Part shown: positions 50,936-59,127 of the stretch, piece by piece
Position numbering within the stretch: position 1 is the first letter of the stretch
Layout: the number at the start of each line of letters is the position of its first letter
NCBI RefSeq assembly: GCF_043555935.1
Contig: NZ_JBIGIB010000002.1
Coordinates: forward strand, 806,001-870,000
Direction of reading: 5' to 3'
DNA: 64,000 nt
Source: Pelomonas baiyunensis
GTDB taxonomy: Bacteria > Pseudomonadota > Gammaproteobacteria > Burkholderiales > Burkholderiaceae_C
Position numbers and translations under genes: made by a program
Notes under the pieces: model-generated
Seen by the model: the letters and a program-made list of their open reading frames with translations, nothing else
What the model was told of the DNA's origin: nothing
Databases searched by the model: none

Positions 50936-52344
50936 GCGCGCCCGGCACCGACCGCTTTCGGCCGCGGTTTCACTTCACCGCGCGGCAGCACTGGATCAAC
51001 GACCCCAACGGCCTGATCTACGACGCCGCCACGGGGCTCTACCACCTGTTCTTCCAGCACAACCCGTTCGCGGCGGTGTGGGGCCACATGAGCTGGGGGC
51101 ACGCCACGAGCACGGACCTGCTGCACTGGACCGAACTGCCGGTGGCGATTCCGGAGACCGAGCGCGCGTCCATCTTCTCGGGCTCCGTCGTCATCGACCA
51201 CCACAACACCAGCGGCTTCGGCCGCGACGGCGTGGCGCCCTGGGTGGCTTGCTACACCGGGTGCCTGCGCCGGCCCGAAGGCGGCCAAGCGCAGGAGCTG
51301 GCTTACAGCCTGGACCAAGGCCTGACCTGGACCGCTCACGATGCCAACCCCGTGCTGGACCTGGGCCTGCGGGACTTCCGCGACCCCAAGGTGTTCTGGC
51401 ACGCACCCACTGGCCGCTGGTGCATGGCCGTGGTGTTGCCCCACGAGCACCGCGTGCTGTTCTACGCCAGCGCCGACCTCAAGTCCTGGGCCGAGGTGGG
51501 CCGCTTCGGCCCGGCCGGCTGCACACAGGCGATTTGGGAATGCCCGGATTTGATCGAGTTCCCGGCGCAGGGCCGCTGGCTGCTGAAGGTGGACACCTTC
51601 GAGGGCCACCCGGCGGGCAGCGGCGCGCAGTGCTGGGTGGGCACTTTCGACGGGTGCGCGTTCCAGCCCGAGGGCCCGGCCTTCTGGGCGGACCATGGCA
51701 GCGACTTCTACGCCGCCTTGTCGTTCGCGGGCTTGCCGCCTGGCCGTGCGCCGATCTGGCTGGCCTGGATGAACCAGCACGCCTATGCCAAACACACGCC
51801 CACCGGCGCCTGGTGCGGCGCCATGAGCGTGCCGCGCGAGCTGGGGTTGCAGCCCGGCCCGAACGGCTGGCAGCTGACGCAGCAACCCGTGGACACACGG
51901 GCTCTGCGTGGCCCAGCCCGCGAGTTGGTGGGGCCGGGCGTGTTGGCCGACGCGGGCAGCTGCACCGAATGGCTGTGGACCTTGGCGCCGGGCGAGGCGC
52001 ACAGCTCCACGCTCAACCTCTGCTGCGGCGCCCAGGGTGAGCGCACCGAAATTGGCGTGGACCACCGGCGCGGCACGGTCTGGATCGACCGCAGCCGCAG
52101 CGGCGCGGTGGTGAGCGAGCCGCACTGGGCCGGGCGGCAGGAGGCGCCGTGGCCGGCGGCGAGCGGCCCGATCACGCTGCGCGTGCTGGTGGACCGGTGC
52201 ACGGTAGAGGTGTTCTCGGGCGACGGCACCGTGGCGCTGAGCGCGGTGGTGTTCCCGGACGCCGCCAGCGTGGACGCCGCCGTGCTGGCCCGCGGTGGCG
52301 CCTGGGCGCATTCGCGCCTGCAGTGCTGGGCGTTGGACGTATGA
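50932..52344 (+). CDS. GH32 beta-fructosidase (sucrose/fructan hydrolase)
   Basis: Enzyme of 470 residues with no signal peptide, hence cytoplasmic. Five-bladed propeller with the GH32 catalytic triad: nucleophile D24 in WINDPNG, stabiliser D151 in FRDPKVF, acid/base E203 in WECPDL. The C-terminal beta-sandwich has VDRCTVEVFSGDG. It releases fructose from sucrose or fructo-oligosaccharides brought in by the ABC importer. The start is GTG overlapping the GH13 stop; the frame is open far upstream, but only as a shadow of the GH13 gene. Confidence 0.93.
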   Translation: MSAPGTDRFRPRFHFTARQHWINDPNGLIYDAATGLYHLFFQHNPFAAVWGHMSWGHATSTDLLHWTELPVAIPETERASIFSGSVVIDHHNTSGFGRDGVAPWVACYTGCLRRPEGGQAQELAYSLDQGLTWTAHDANPVLDLGLRDFRDPKVFWHAPTGRWCMAVVLPHEHRVLFYASADLKSWAEVGRFGPAGCTQAIWECPDLIEFPAQGRWLLKVDTFEGHPAGSGAQCWVGTFDGCAFQPEGPAFWADHGSDFYAALSFAGLPPGRAPIWLAWMNQHAYAKHTPTGAWCGAMSVPRELGLQPGPNGWQLTQQPVDTRALRGPARELVGPGVLADAGSCTEWLWTLAPGEAHSSTLNLCCGAQGERTEIGVDHRRGTVWIDRSRSGAVVSEPHWAGRQEAPWPAASGPITLRVLVDRCTVEVFSGDGTVALSAVVFPDAASVDAAVLARGGAWAHSRLQCWALDV

Positions 52345-53090
52345 AGCTGCTGATCACCGGACTGGGCGGCACGCTGGCACCCGCGCTGGCCGACGCTGCC
52401 CGAGCAGCCGGGCACGAGGTGCTGGGCTGGGACCGCCAGGCCGTGAACCCCGATGACGAAGCCGCCAGCGCCCGCTGGCTGGACGCCCAGGCGCCTGACG
52501 CCGTGGCGCACCTGGCCATGGGATCGGCCCGGTGGGCCGCTTGGTTGGCCGCGCGCAGCCCGCGCTTCCTGTTCACCAGCACCGCCATGGTGTTCGACCA
52601 TGACCCCGACGGCCCGCACGACGTGGCTGCCGCACGCACCGCCCGAGACGACTACGGCCGCTACAAGATTGCGTGTGAAGACGCGGTGCAGGCCGCGCAG
52701 CCGCAAGCAGTGCTGGCGCGCATCGGCTGGCAGATCGACCTGTACCGCCGGGGCAACAACATGCGCTGCGCGCTGGACGCCCAGCAGGCCAACAGCGGTG
52801 GCGTGGACGCAAGCCGCGTCTGGACACCGGCCTGCTCGTTCATGGACGACACTGCCGCCGCTTTGCTGGCGCTGCTGGAGGCCCCGCAGCCCGGCGTGCA
52901 CCACCTGGACAGCAATGCCGAGGAGGCCTGGACGTTCGACGCCGTGGCGCGTGGGCTGGCGCAGGCGGCGGGGTGCGAGTGGGCTGTGCGCGTGAATGAC
53001 GACTACCGCCACGACCAACGGCTGGTGGGCGGGCCGACGCAGCTGCCGCCGCTCTCGCGCCGGCTGCCGGCATTGAAGCGGACGGATTGA
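52341..53090 (+). CDS. NAD-dependent epimerase/reductase-like SDR protein
   Basis: Extended-SDR protein of 249 residues resembling dTDP-4-dehydrorhamnose reductase-type sugar enzymes. The N-terminal LLITGLGGTLAPAL is the nucleotide-binding loop (G-x2-G-x3), TSTAMVF holds the serine, and YGRYK is the Y-x3-K active site. The last sugar-locus gene, it overlaps the GH32 stop (ATGA). The substrate is unknown; the position suggests a role in handling a sugar product. Confidence 0.82.
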   Translation: MKLLITGLGGTLAPALADAARAAGHEVLGWDRQAVNPDDEAASARWLDAQAPDAVAHLAMGSARWAAWLAARSPRFLFTSTAMVFDHDPDGPHDVAAARTARDDYGRYKIACEDAVQAAQPQAVLARIGWQIDLYRRGNNMRCALDAQQANSGGVDASRVWTPACSFMDDTAAALLALLEAPQPGVHHLDSNAEEAWTFDAVARGLAQAAGCEWAVRVNDDYRHDQRLVGGPTQLPPLSRRLPALKRTD

Positions 53091-53092
53091 AC

Positions 53093-53113
53093 CGGCCGTT
53101 TGGAGGCGGCCGG
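53093..53113. terminator. Hairpin between the convergent SDR and patatin genes
   Basis: CCGGCCG pairs with CGGCCGG across a seven-base loop, directly behind the SDR stop and nine bases from the patatin stop. No T-run on either side, so its strength is doubtful. Confidence 0.45.
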
Positions 53114-53121
53114 ACTGAAGC

Positions 53122-54345
53122 TCAGCGCGGCGCCACGGCCCGCAGTCGTTGGGTGCGCATCAGCGTGAACTCGCTGGGCTGCAGAAAGGCGTGCAGCGCC
53201 TCCCGCTGCGCCATGCCGTCCTTCTCGCCCAGTTCCAGCAACTCCTGCGTGTAGGCGCTTTCAAACAGCAGGTAGCTGGCCAGTGCCGCGCCCTGGCGCT
53301 GGCCGGCGCGCACGCCGGTGGAGCGCAGCAGCAACTGCACCGACTTGGGCAGCCGGTGGATGTGCCGGGCGGCCACGTCGTCCAGCCGCTGGCTGGGTGC
53401 GATCACGATGGACTCGATGGGCTGCAGCGGGTGGTTGGCCCGCTGGTCGGCGCTCAAGCCCTCCAGCGTGCGGTTCACGCGCTGCATGCGTTCGATGTCG
53501 GCAGACAGGGCGTCCAGGAAGATGCTGGACATGGCGTGCCCGGCCACCTGCGCCAGCGACGGGTAGCGGTGGTCATGCACGATCTCGTCCTGCGGCTGGT
53601 GCATGCGGCCAGCCCCGATGATCACCAGGCGCTTGGCGCCCAGGTGAATCGCGGGTGACAGGGGCGACGACTGGCGCATGGACCCGTCGCCATACCAGGC
53701 GCCGCGGCCTTCGTGGTGCAACCGGGTCGCCGGGAAGATGAAGGGAATGGCCGACGAGGCCATCAGGTGCTCGTGCACCAGCATGGTCTGCGCCGCGATG
53801 CGCTGGGTGCGCACCCAGGGCGGAATCGGCGTGCTGCTTTGGTAGAAGGTGACGTGCTGCCCCGTGGTGTAGCTGCTGGCGCTGATCGCCAGGGCATGCA
53901 GGTGCCGCCGCGCCAGCATGGTGGGCAGGCGGTGCATGGGCACCAGCCGGCGCATCAGCTCGGCCAGGGGCGAGTTGTCCAGCAGCGACTTCGGGCGCAG
54001 GCGCCGCATCGTCCAGCCCATGGACATCACGCCCATCCAGCGCAGGCCGTTGGTCAGCAGGCCGAGCGTGTCGCAGCGGTACACCTGGGAGGCATGGAAG
54101 TTGGCCCAGGCTTCGGCCAGGCGCTCCACGCCCGCGTCGAAGTCGTCGGCGTAGCAGGCCAGGCCGGCGCCGTTGATGGCCCCGGCCGAGGTGCCGGAGA
54201 TCACCGCGAACGGGTTGCCGGTGTCGGGCGCTTCTTGCAGCAACTCGCGCCGGATGCGGGCAATCGCGCGCAGCACCCCCACCTGGTAGGCCGCACGCGC
54301 GCCGCCGCCACTGAGCACGAGGCCGGTCATGGGCAAGGCATACAT
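53122..54345 (-). CDS. Patatin-like phospholipase
   Basis: Serine lipid acyl hydrolase, 407 residues, no signal peptide. GGGARAAYQVG near residue 13 is the oxyanion loop, the nucleophile is S53 in GTSAG, and the partner D220 is in YGDGSMRQ. Both residues of the catalytic dyad are present. The long C-terminal part is helical. AAGGAG stands seven bases before the ATG. It begins 24 bases after the chemoreceptor of the che operon and may be its last gene; a link between phospholipase and chemosensing is not established. Confidence 0.92.
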   Translation of the reverse strand: MYALPMTGLVLSGGGARAAYQVGVLRAIARIRRELLQEAPDTGNPFAVISGTSAGAINGAGLACYADDFDAGVERLAEAWANFHASQVYRCDTLGLLTNGLRWMGVMSMGWTMRRLRPKSLLDNSPLAELMRRLVPMHRLPTMLARRHLHALAISASSYTTGQHVTFYQSSTPIPPWVRTQRIAAQTMLVHEHLMASSAIPFIFPATRLHHEGRGAWYGDGSMRQSSPLSPAIHLGAKRLVIIGAGRMHQPQDEIVHDHRYPSLAQVAGHAMSSIFLDALSADIERMQRVNRTLEGLSADQRANHPLQPIESIVIAPSQRLDDVAARHIHRLPKSVQLLLRSTGVRAGQRQGAALASYLLFESAYTQELLELGEKDGMAQREALHAFLQPSEFTLMRTQRLRAVAPR

Positions 54346-54369
54346 GGCAGAACTCCTTGCGTCGGACGT

Positions 54370-55704
54370 TCAGAACAGCTCGATGCGCGGGCCGTTCACC
54401 ACCGCCAGTTGCACGGCGGGCGGCTCGGGCAGGCCCACCTCTTCGCGCAGCGGTACGACGTTGCTCGCTTCGCCGCCGCCCATGGCCAGCACGTGGGCCA
54501 CACGCTGGGCTTGCATCACGTAGTCTTGGGTCCAGAGCTGCAGCAGCTCTTCCAGCAGCACCGGCGGCGGCGGGGCCTGGCCGTCGATCAGCTGGTACAG
54601 CTGCGCGAAGTGGCTGGAGAGGCTGGCCAGGGCATGGTTGATCTGCTCCAGCAACTGGCGGTTGATGTCCTGGAACTGCATGTCGCCCAGCGTGTCGACG
54701 ATGTCCGAGGTCACGTCGGCAATGCCGCGGTCCATCTCGGTGGACAGTTGCCCCAGGTAGGGCACCACCTCGGCCAGGGTCTGACTCATGGTGGTGATGT
54801 GCTTGGCAATCTCGTCCAGTTGGGCCGCCGAGTTGTCGCCCAGTTCGGCCTGCAGCTGGATGGCCTCGCGCTCGATGGCCTGGGCCGCCTGCTGGATGCC
54901 CTCGGTCACCTGCTTGGCCGCGTCTGCGGTTTGGGTGGAGAGGCGCCGCACCTCGCCGGCCACCACCTTGAAGCCCGAGCCTTCGTTGCCGGCGCGTGCC
55001 GCTTCAATGGCCGCGTTGATGGCCAGCATGTTGGTCTGCCGGGCAATGTCGCTGATCAACTCCGCCAGCGGGGCGAGGTGGCGCACCTGGTCGGCCGAGT
55101 TGCGCACGCGCTGCAAAAACTCCATGCGGGTGCGCTCGAAGGTTTGCTGGTGGGTGGCGAGGTCGGCCACCGCTGCCGCATGCTCGTGCGACTGCCGCAG
55201 CGATTGTTCCGACAGGCTCTCCGAATGGGCCACTGCATCCACCACGCGCTGGCGCAGGTCCACCGTACGGCCGTGCACGCGGGCCATGCGCTCGCCCATG
55301 GCGAGCACGGCGGTTTCAGAGGTCTGGATCGTGGCGTTCACCTGCTGGCCCAGCACGGCAAACGCCTGCTGCAGCGTCGAGATGTCTTGCGCCACCACGC
55401 TGCTGGCTTGTGGATGCTGCATGCGGGCGCCGGTGCTCTCGGGCTTGCGGGCACGGTCTTGCCAGCGCTTGGCCTGCCAGCCGGCATAGGCACCCCCGGC
55501 CGCCCAGGCCAGCGGCACGGTCAGGCTTTCACAGGTTGTGGCACCTTGCAGGGCATAGGCCACCAGGCCCACACCGGCGCACACGCCCAAACCGAGGCCA
55601 GCGTGCTGGCGGGTCCACTGCGCGGCCCGGTGCAGCCAGCCCGGTGAGGCGGATGCATCGGCCGGCGCGGTGTCCGGCGCGGCGACAGATTGATCGGGGT
55701 CCAT
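54370..55704 (-). CDS. Chemoreceptor without sensor domain, with CheZ-like C-terminal motif
   Basis: Protein of 444 residues. Two hydrophobic stretches (about 36-52 and 58-76) with only a few residues between them replace the usual periplasmic sensor. The signalling domain has the conserved hairpin ARQTNMLAINAAIEAARAG near 221-239. Beyond it, near 340-356, stands DMQFQDINRQLLEQI. This matches the CheZ active helix (QDFQDLTGQ in E. coli) including the D-x3-Q pair, here D346 and Q350. That suggests it can speed CheY-P dephosphorylation (inference). It lies 12 bases after a cheY gene, and no cheZ is in the operon. Confidence 0.85.
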   Translation of the reverse strand: MDPDQSVAAPDTAPADASASPGWLHRAAQWTRQHAGLGLGVCAGVGLVAYALQGATTCESLTVPLAWAAGGAYAGWQAKRWQDRARKPESTGARMQHPQASSVVAQDISTLQQAFAVLGQQVNATIQTSETAVLAMGERMARVHGRTVDLRQRVVDAVAHSESLSEQSLRQSHEHAAAVADLATHQQTFERTRMEFLQRVRNSADQVRHLAPLAELISDIARQTNMLAINAAIEAARAGNEGSGFKVVAGEVRRLSTQTADAAKQVTEGIQQAAQAIEREAIQLQAELGDNSAAQLDEIAKHITTMSQTLAEVVPYLGQLSTEMDRGIADVTSDIVDTLGDMQFQDINRQLLEQINHALASLSSHFAQLYQLIDGQAPPPPVLLEELLQLWTQDYVMQAQRVAHVLAMGGGEASNVVPLREEVGLPEPPAVQLAVVNGPRIELF

Positions 55705-55716
55705 GATGCGCTCTCC

Positions 55717-56085
55717 TCAAAGGCCAGGGATCACCTGGCGAATGACCTGCAGCAGCTCGTTGCCGCCCACGGGCTTGACCAGCCAGCCGGTGGCGCCTTG
55801 GCGCTTGGCTTCGTCGCGCTTGCCCTGCTGGCTCTCGGTGGTGAGGGCGAGGATGGGCGTGAAGCGCAGCAGCTTGCGCGCTTCCTGGATCAAGCCCAGC
55901 CCGTCCATCTTGGGCATGTTGATGTCGGTGATGATCAGCGCGGGCTTCAGGCCGGCCTTGAGCTTCTCCAGCGCCAGGCTGCCGTCGGTGGCGGTTTCCA
56001 CGGTGAGGCCGCTGATGGTGAGCGAGTTGCGCAGGCTCATCAGCATGGTCGCGGAGTCGTCCACGATGAGGATGGTTTTGTTCAT
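55717..56085 (-). CDS. CheY-like response regulator, single domain
   Basis: Receiver-only protein of 122 residues. Acid pair DD at 9-10, phosphorylation site D54 in ITDINMP, T-T at 88-89 region (LALTTES) and K in VKPVGG. It is the likely output regulator closest to the CheZ-like receptor. The ATG at 56085 with GGGAG seven bases before it is preferred to an upstream in-frame start. It overlaps the small gene upstream by four bases. Confidence 0.93.
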   Translation of the reverse strand: MNKTILIVDDSATMLMSLRNSLTISGLTVETATDGSLALEKLKAGLKPALIITDINMPKMDGLGLIQEARKLLRFTPILALTTESQQGKRDEAKRQGATGWLVKPVGGNELLQVIRQVIPGL

Positions 56086-56339
56086 GCGGGGCTCCCGGTG
56101 GGTGTGGGGGGGGCGTCCAGGCTCAGCGCCTGGCAAAGCCAGCGGTCGGCCGGCGGCGCCTTGATGCGGGGTTGAAACGCCAGCAGGGTTTGCAACAGGG
56201 CCGCGTGCAGCGACTCACACTTGCCCAGGTGCACCTGCGGCTTGGATTGCTCGCGCAGCCAGGCCACCAGGCCCTCGGCGTCTTCAGCCCCGAGGTGGCC
56301 TTCCAGCGCGGCGTAGGTCTTGAGGTAGCGGATGGCCAT
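56082..56339 (-). CDS. Small protein in the che operon, possibly STAS-like
   Basis: Protein of 85 residues, overlapping cheA and cheY by a few bases each, so surely translated with them. The sequence LVAWLREQSKPQVHLGKC, then SLHAALLQTLLAFQPRI has the spacing of a short STAS-type beta-alpha unit (strand, then helix following a conserved S/D region), but the match is weak. No phosphorylatable serine motif is evident. Function not known; an adaptor role beside CheA/CheY is a guess. Confidence 0.7.
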   Translation of the reverse strand: MAIRYLKTYAALEGHLGAEDAEGLVAWLREQSKPQVHLGKCESLHAALLQTLLAFQPRIKAPPADRWLCQALSLDAPPTPTGSPA

Positions 56340-58690
56340 CAGAGCAACTCCTTGGGGTTGAGGATCATCAGCACGCTGCCGTCGCCCATCAGGGCCGAGC
56401 CGGCGAAGCCGGTCATGCCGCCCAGCACGCCCTCCAGGGGGCGCAGGATGATGTCGGAGGTGCCGTCGAATTCGTCCACGATCAGGCCCACGGGCTCGCC
56501 GCCCCAGCGCAGCACCAGCACCGCGTGCTCGCGCTCGCTGTTCAGGGTTTGGGGCTCGTCCATGCCCAGCAGCTCGTTCAGGCTGCGCAGCGGCACGATT
56601 CGCCCGCGCAGCACCACCGTCTGGGCGGCCTTGAAGTGGTGGATTTCCTCCGCCGGCACCCGCACGGTCTCGACGATCAGGTCCATCGGCACGCCGAAGC
56701 GGCAGCCGGCGGAGCGGATCATCATCACGTGCGTCACGGCCATCGACAGCGGCAGCGTCAGCTGCAGCGTGGTGCCCTGGCCGCGCACGCTGGTCAGCTG
56801 CACCGTGCCGTTGACGCGCTCCACCGCGGAGCGCACCACGTCCATGCCCACGCCGCGGCCGGAGAGGTCGGAGATGCTGTCGGCTGTGGAGAAGCCGGGC
56901 AGGAACACCAGTTGCACGGCCTCGGCCTCGGTCAGGGCGTCGGCACGGTCGGCTGGAATCAGGCCCCGCTCCACCGCCTTGGCACGCACCCGGGTGGTGT
57001 CCACGCCGGCGCCGTCGTCGGCGATGTCCAGCACCACGCGGTCACCGTCCTGTCGGGCGCTGACCCGCAGGGTGCCATGCGCCGGCTTGCCGGCAGCCAG
57101 GCGCACATCCGGGGTCTCGATGCCGTGATCCAGGCTGTTGCGCAGGATGTGGATCAGCGGGTCGGCCAGGCTCTCGATGACGTTCTTGTCGGCTTCGGTG
57201 TCCTCACCCTCGATGACGAGTTGCACTTCCTTGCCCAGGCGCTTGGAGATGTCGCGCACCAGGCGGCCGAAGCGCTGGAACACCGTGCCCACCGGCAGCA
57301 TGCGCACCTGCATGATGGCGTGCTGCATGTCCTCGGCAATGCGGTTGATGACGGCGTACTGGTTCTTGATCTCGCGGGCCAGCTCGCGCTGGCGGAAGTG
57401 GGTTTCGGCGCGCTGGGCGAGGTAGGGCAGGGCGTTCTTGGCCACCACCATTTCGCCGATGAGGTCCATCAGCCGGTCGATCTTGTCCTGGGCCACCTTC
57501 AGCACCTTGTGGGCGCCGCGTTCGGTGGTCGGGTCCTCGCTGGCGGCCACCGGTGCAGCACCGCTGCGGGCTGCGGGTGCGGTCGGGTCGGCCTGCACGG
57601 GGCCCAGCGGGTGGTGCTGGCGAGCCCAGGCGGCCAGGGCCGAGGGGCTGGCGTCGGTGGGCGGCAGGCTGGCTGCGGCATCGGCCAGGGCAGCGGCGTC
57701 GGCCTGCGGCAGTTCGCTGCGCACCGCCAGCAGGTGGCTCAGCACCTGGTGCCCGGCGGCCGTGGTGCCACCGGTTGGCGCGGGGCGCTGCAGCAGCGAA
57801 ATCTGGTCGTTCCACAGCTGCGTCAGGCGTTGGGCCAGCAGGGCCTGGTGCTCTGCGCTGAGTTGCTGCGCCGCGGGGGCTTCCGGCGTGAGCGTGACGA
57901 TCTCGCACTGCTCGGGCACGTAGCGGTAGTGCTCCTGCAGGTAGGCCTCGGGGGCGCTGCTGAGTATCAGGAAACCCAGCAGGCTGCGGTAGCAGTCGAA
58001 CTCGGGCAGGGGCCCCCAGTCGGCGGGTTGCAGCACTTCCAGGGCCACCAGACCGGGCGTGTGTTGCACCAGCGCCCAGGGGTCTTCGCCCTTGAAGAAG
58101 CACTCCGGCTCGGGCTGGTAGCGCAGCACGCAGTAGCCGGGCTTTTGGAGCGCCTTCCAGGCGTCCGGCAGGCTCTGCGCCCAGGCCGGCAGCGGAGCAG
58201 CCGGTGCGGCGGCCTGGGCAGCCGGCTGGCTGGTGGGCTGCGCGGGCTGGGAGGGCAGTGCCGGTTCCGGCCGCGGCGCAGCCGCGGCCACCGGCCCGCC
58301 GTTCAAGAAGGCACGCAAGGCGTTGGCCAGTGTTTGCGACGGGCCCATGGCGCTTTCGGGCAACTGGCCGTGGGTGGCGATGGCGTCGATCAACTCGGCG
58401 CTGTGGTCCATGGCGGCCAGCAGTGCGTCAGCCATGGCGGTGCCGTACACCAGGCGACCCGAGCGCACCTGGTCGAGCAGGTCTTCGCCGGCATGCACCA
58501 CGTGCTCCAGCGCGCCGAACTCGAACAGCCCGCAATTGCCCTTGAGCGTGTGCACCGAGCGGAACAAATCGTTCAGCAGCGCCGGGTCGTCGGGCCGGCG
58601 TTCGATCTCCAGCAGCCGCTGTCCAATCGTTTCCAAACATTCGCGAGCTTCGAGCACGAACTGCTCGAGCATTTCCGTGCTCGTGTTCAT
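56339..58690 (-). CDS. cheA: Chemotaxis histidine kinase CheA
   Basis: Kinase of 783 residues. N-terminal HPt domain with phosphorylated H47 in RSVHTLKGNCG. A Pro/Ala linker (about 135-170) precedes an unassigned folded segment of about 130 residues (170-300) and a second linker. Dimerisation domain follows from about 390, with the ATPase boxes HILRNSLDHGIE (N box), DIADDGAGVD (G1) and SGRGVGMDVV (G2). A CheW-like regulatory domain ends the protein. The middle segment may be a divergent CheY-binding P2. It overlaps the gene below by one base (TGATG). Confidence 0.94.
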   Translation of the reverse strand: MNTSTEMLEQFVLEARECLETIGQRLLEIERRPDDPALLNDLFRSVHTLKGNCGLFEFGALEHVVHAGEDLLDQVRSGRLVYGTAMADALLAAMDHSAELIDAIATHGQLPESAMGPSQTLANALRAFLNGGPVAAAAPRPEPALPSQPAQPTSQPAAQAAAPAAPLPAWAQSLPDAWKALQKPGYCVLRYQPEPECFFKGEDPWALVQHTPGLVALEVLQPADWGPLPEFDCYRSLLGFLILSSAPEAYLQEHYRYVPEQCEIVTLTPEAPAAQQLSAEHQALLAQRLTQLWNDQISLLQRPAPTGGTTAAGHQVLSHLLAVRSELPQADAAALADAAASLPPTDASPSALAAWARQHHPLGPVQADPTAPAARSGAAPVAASEDPTTERGAHKVLKVAQDKIDRLMDLIGEMVVAKNALPYLAQRAETHFRQRELAREIKNQYAVINRIAEDMQHAIMQVRMLPVGTVFQRFGRLVRDISKRLGKEVQLVIEGEDTEADKNVIESLADPLIHILRNSLDHGIETPDVRLAAGKPAHGTLRVSARQDGDRVVLDIADDGAGVDTTRVRAKAVERGLIPADRADALTEAEAVQLVFLPGFSTADSISDLSGRGVGMDVVRSAVERVNGTVQLTSVRGQGTTLQLTLPLSMAVTHVMMIRSAGCRFGVPMDLIVETVRVPAEEIHHFKAAQTVVLRGRIVPLRSLNELLGMDEPQTLNSEREHAVLVLRWGGEPVGLIVDEFDGTSDIILRPLEGVLGGMTGFAGSALMGDGSVLMILNPKELL

Positions 58691-59127
58691 CGTGCACCTC
58701 CGTTCACAGGGTGGGCCGCGGCAGCCTGGGCCGCGGCCTGCGCGTCGCCCAGCAGCAGCGCGGCGGTGAGCACCAGCTCGGCCGGCCGGGCGGGTTTGAC
58801 CAGGTAGCAGTTGGCGCCGGCTTCCTGGGCGGTGGAGGCGTCCTGAAGCTGCGCTTCGGTGGAGACCATCATCACCGGCGCTTGCTGCGAGGCGGGCAGC
58901 CGGCGCAGTTCACGCACGAAGCCGTAGCCGTCGAGCTTGGGCATGTTGACGTCGACCACGTACAGGTCGAACGGGCGCTCCCCCCCGCCGGCAGCCACCA
59001 CTTTTTCAACCGCTTCCAGCCCGTTGATCGCCTCGTCGGTCTGCCAGCCGGCGTCACCCAGCAGCTTGCGGTGGTACATGCGGATGGTGGCGGCGTCGTC
59101 GACCACCAGGATGCGAGCGGCTGTCAT
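58687..59127 (-). CDS. CheY-like response regulator with Ala-rich tail
   Basis: Receiver domain protein of 146 residues. DD at 10-11, phosphorylation site D59 in VVDVNMP, T/S in MMVSTEA, K in LVKPARP. After the receiver come about 22 Ala-rich residues. The ATG at 59127, inside ATGA overlapping the cheR stop, has AGGAGAGG upstream; the frame is open further upstream but only inside cheR. It is the second CheY of the operon, so one may act as a phosphate sink and the other as output. Confidence 0.92.
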   Translation of the reverse strand: MTAARILVVDDAATIRMYHRKLLGDAGWQTDEAINGLEAVEKVVAAGGGERPFDLYVVDVNMPKLDGYGFVRELRRLPASQQAPVMMVSTEAQLQDASTAQEAGANCYLVKPARPAELVLTAALLLGDAQAAAQAAAAHPVNGGAR

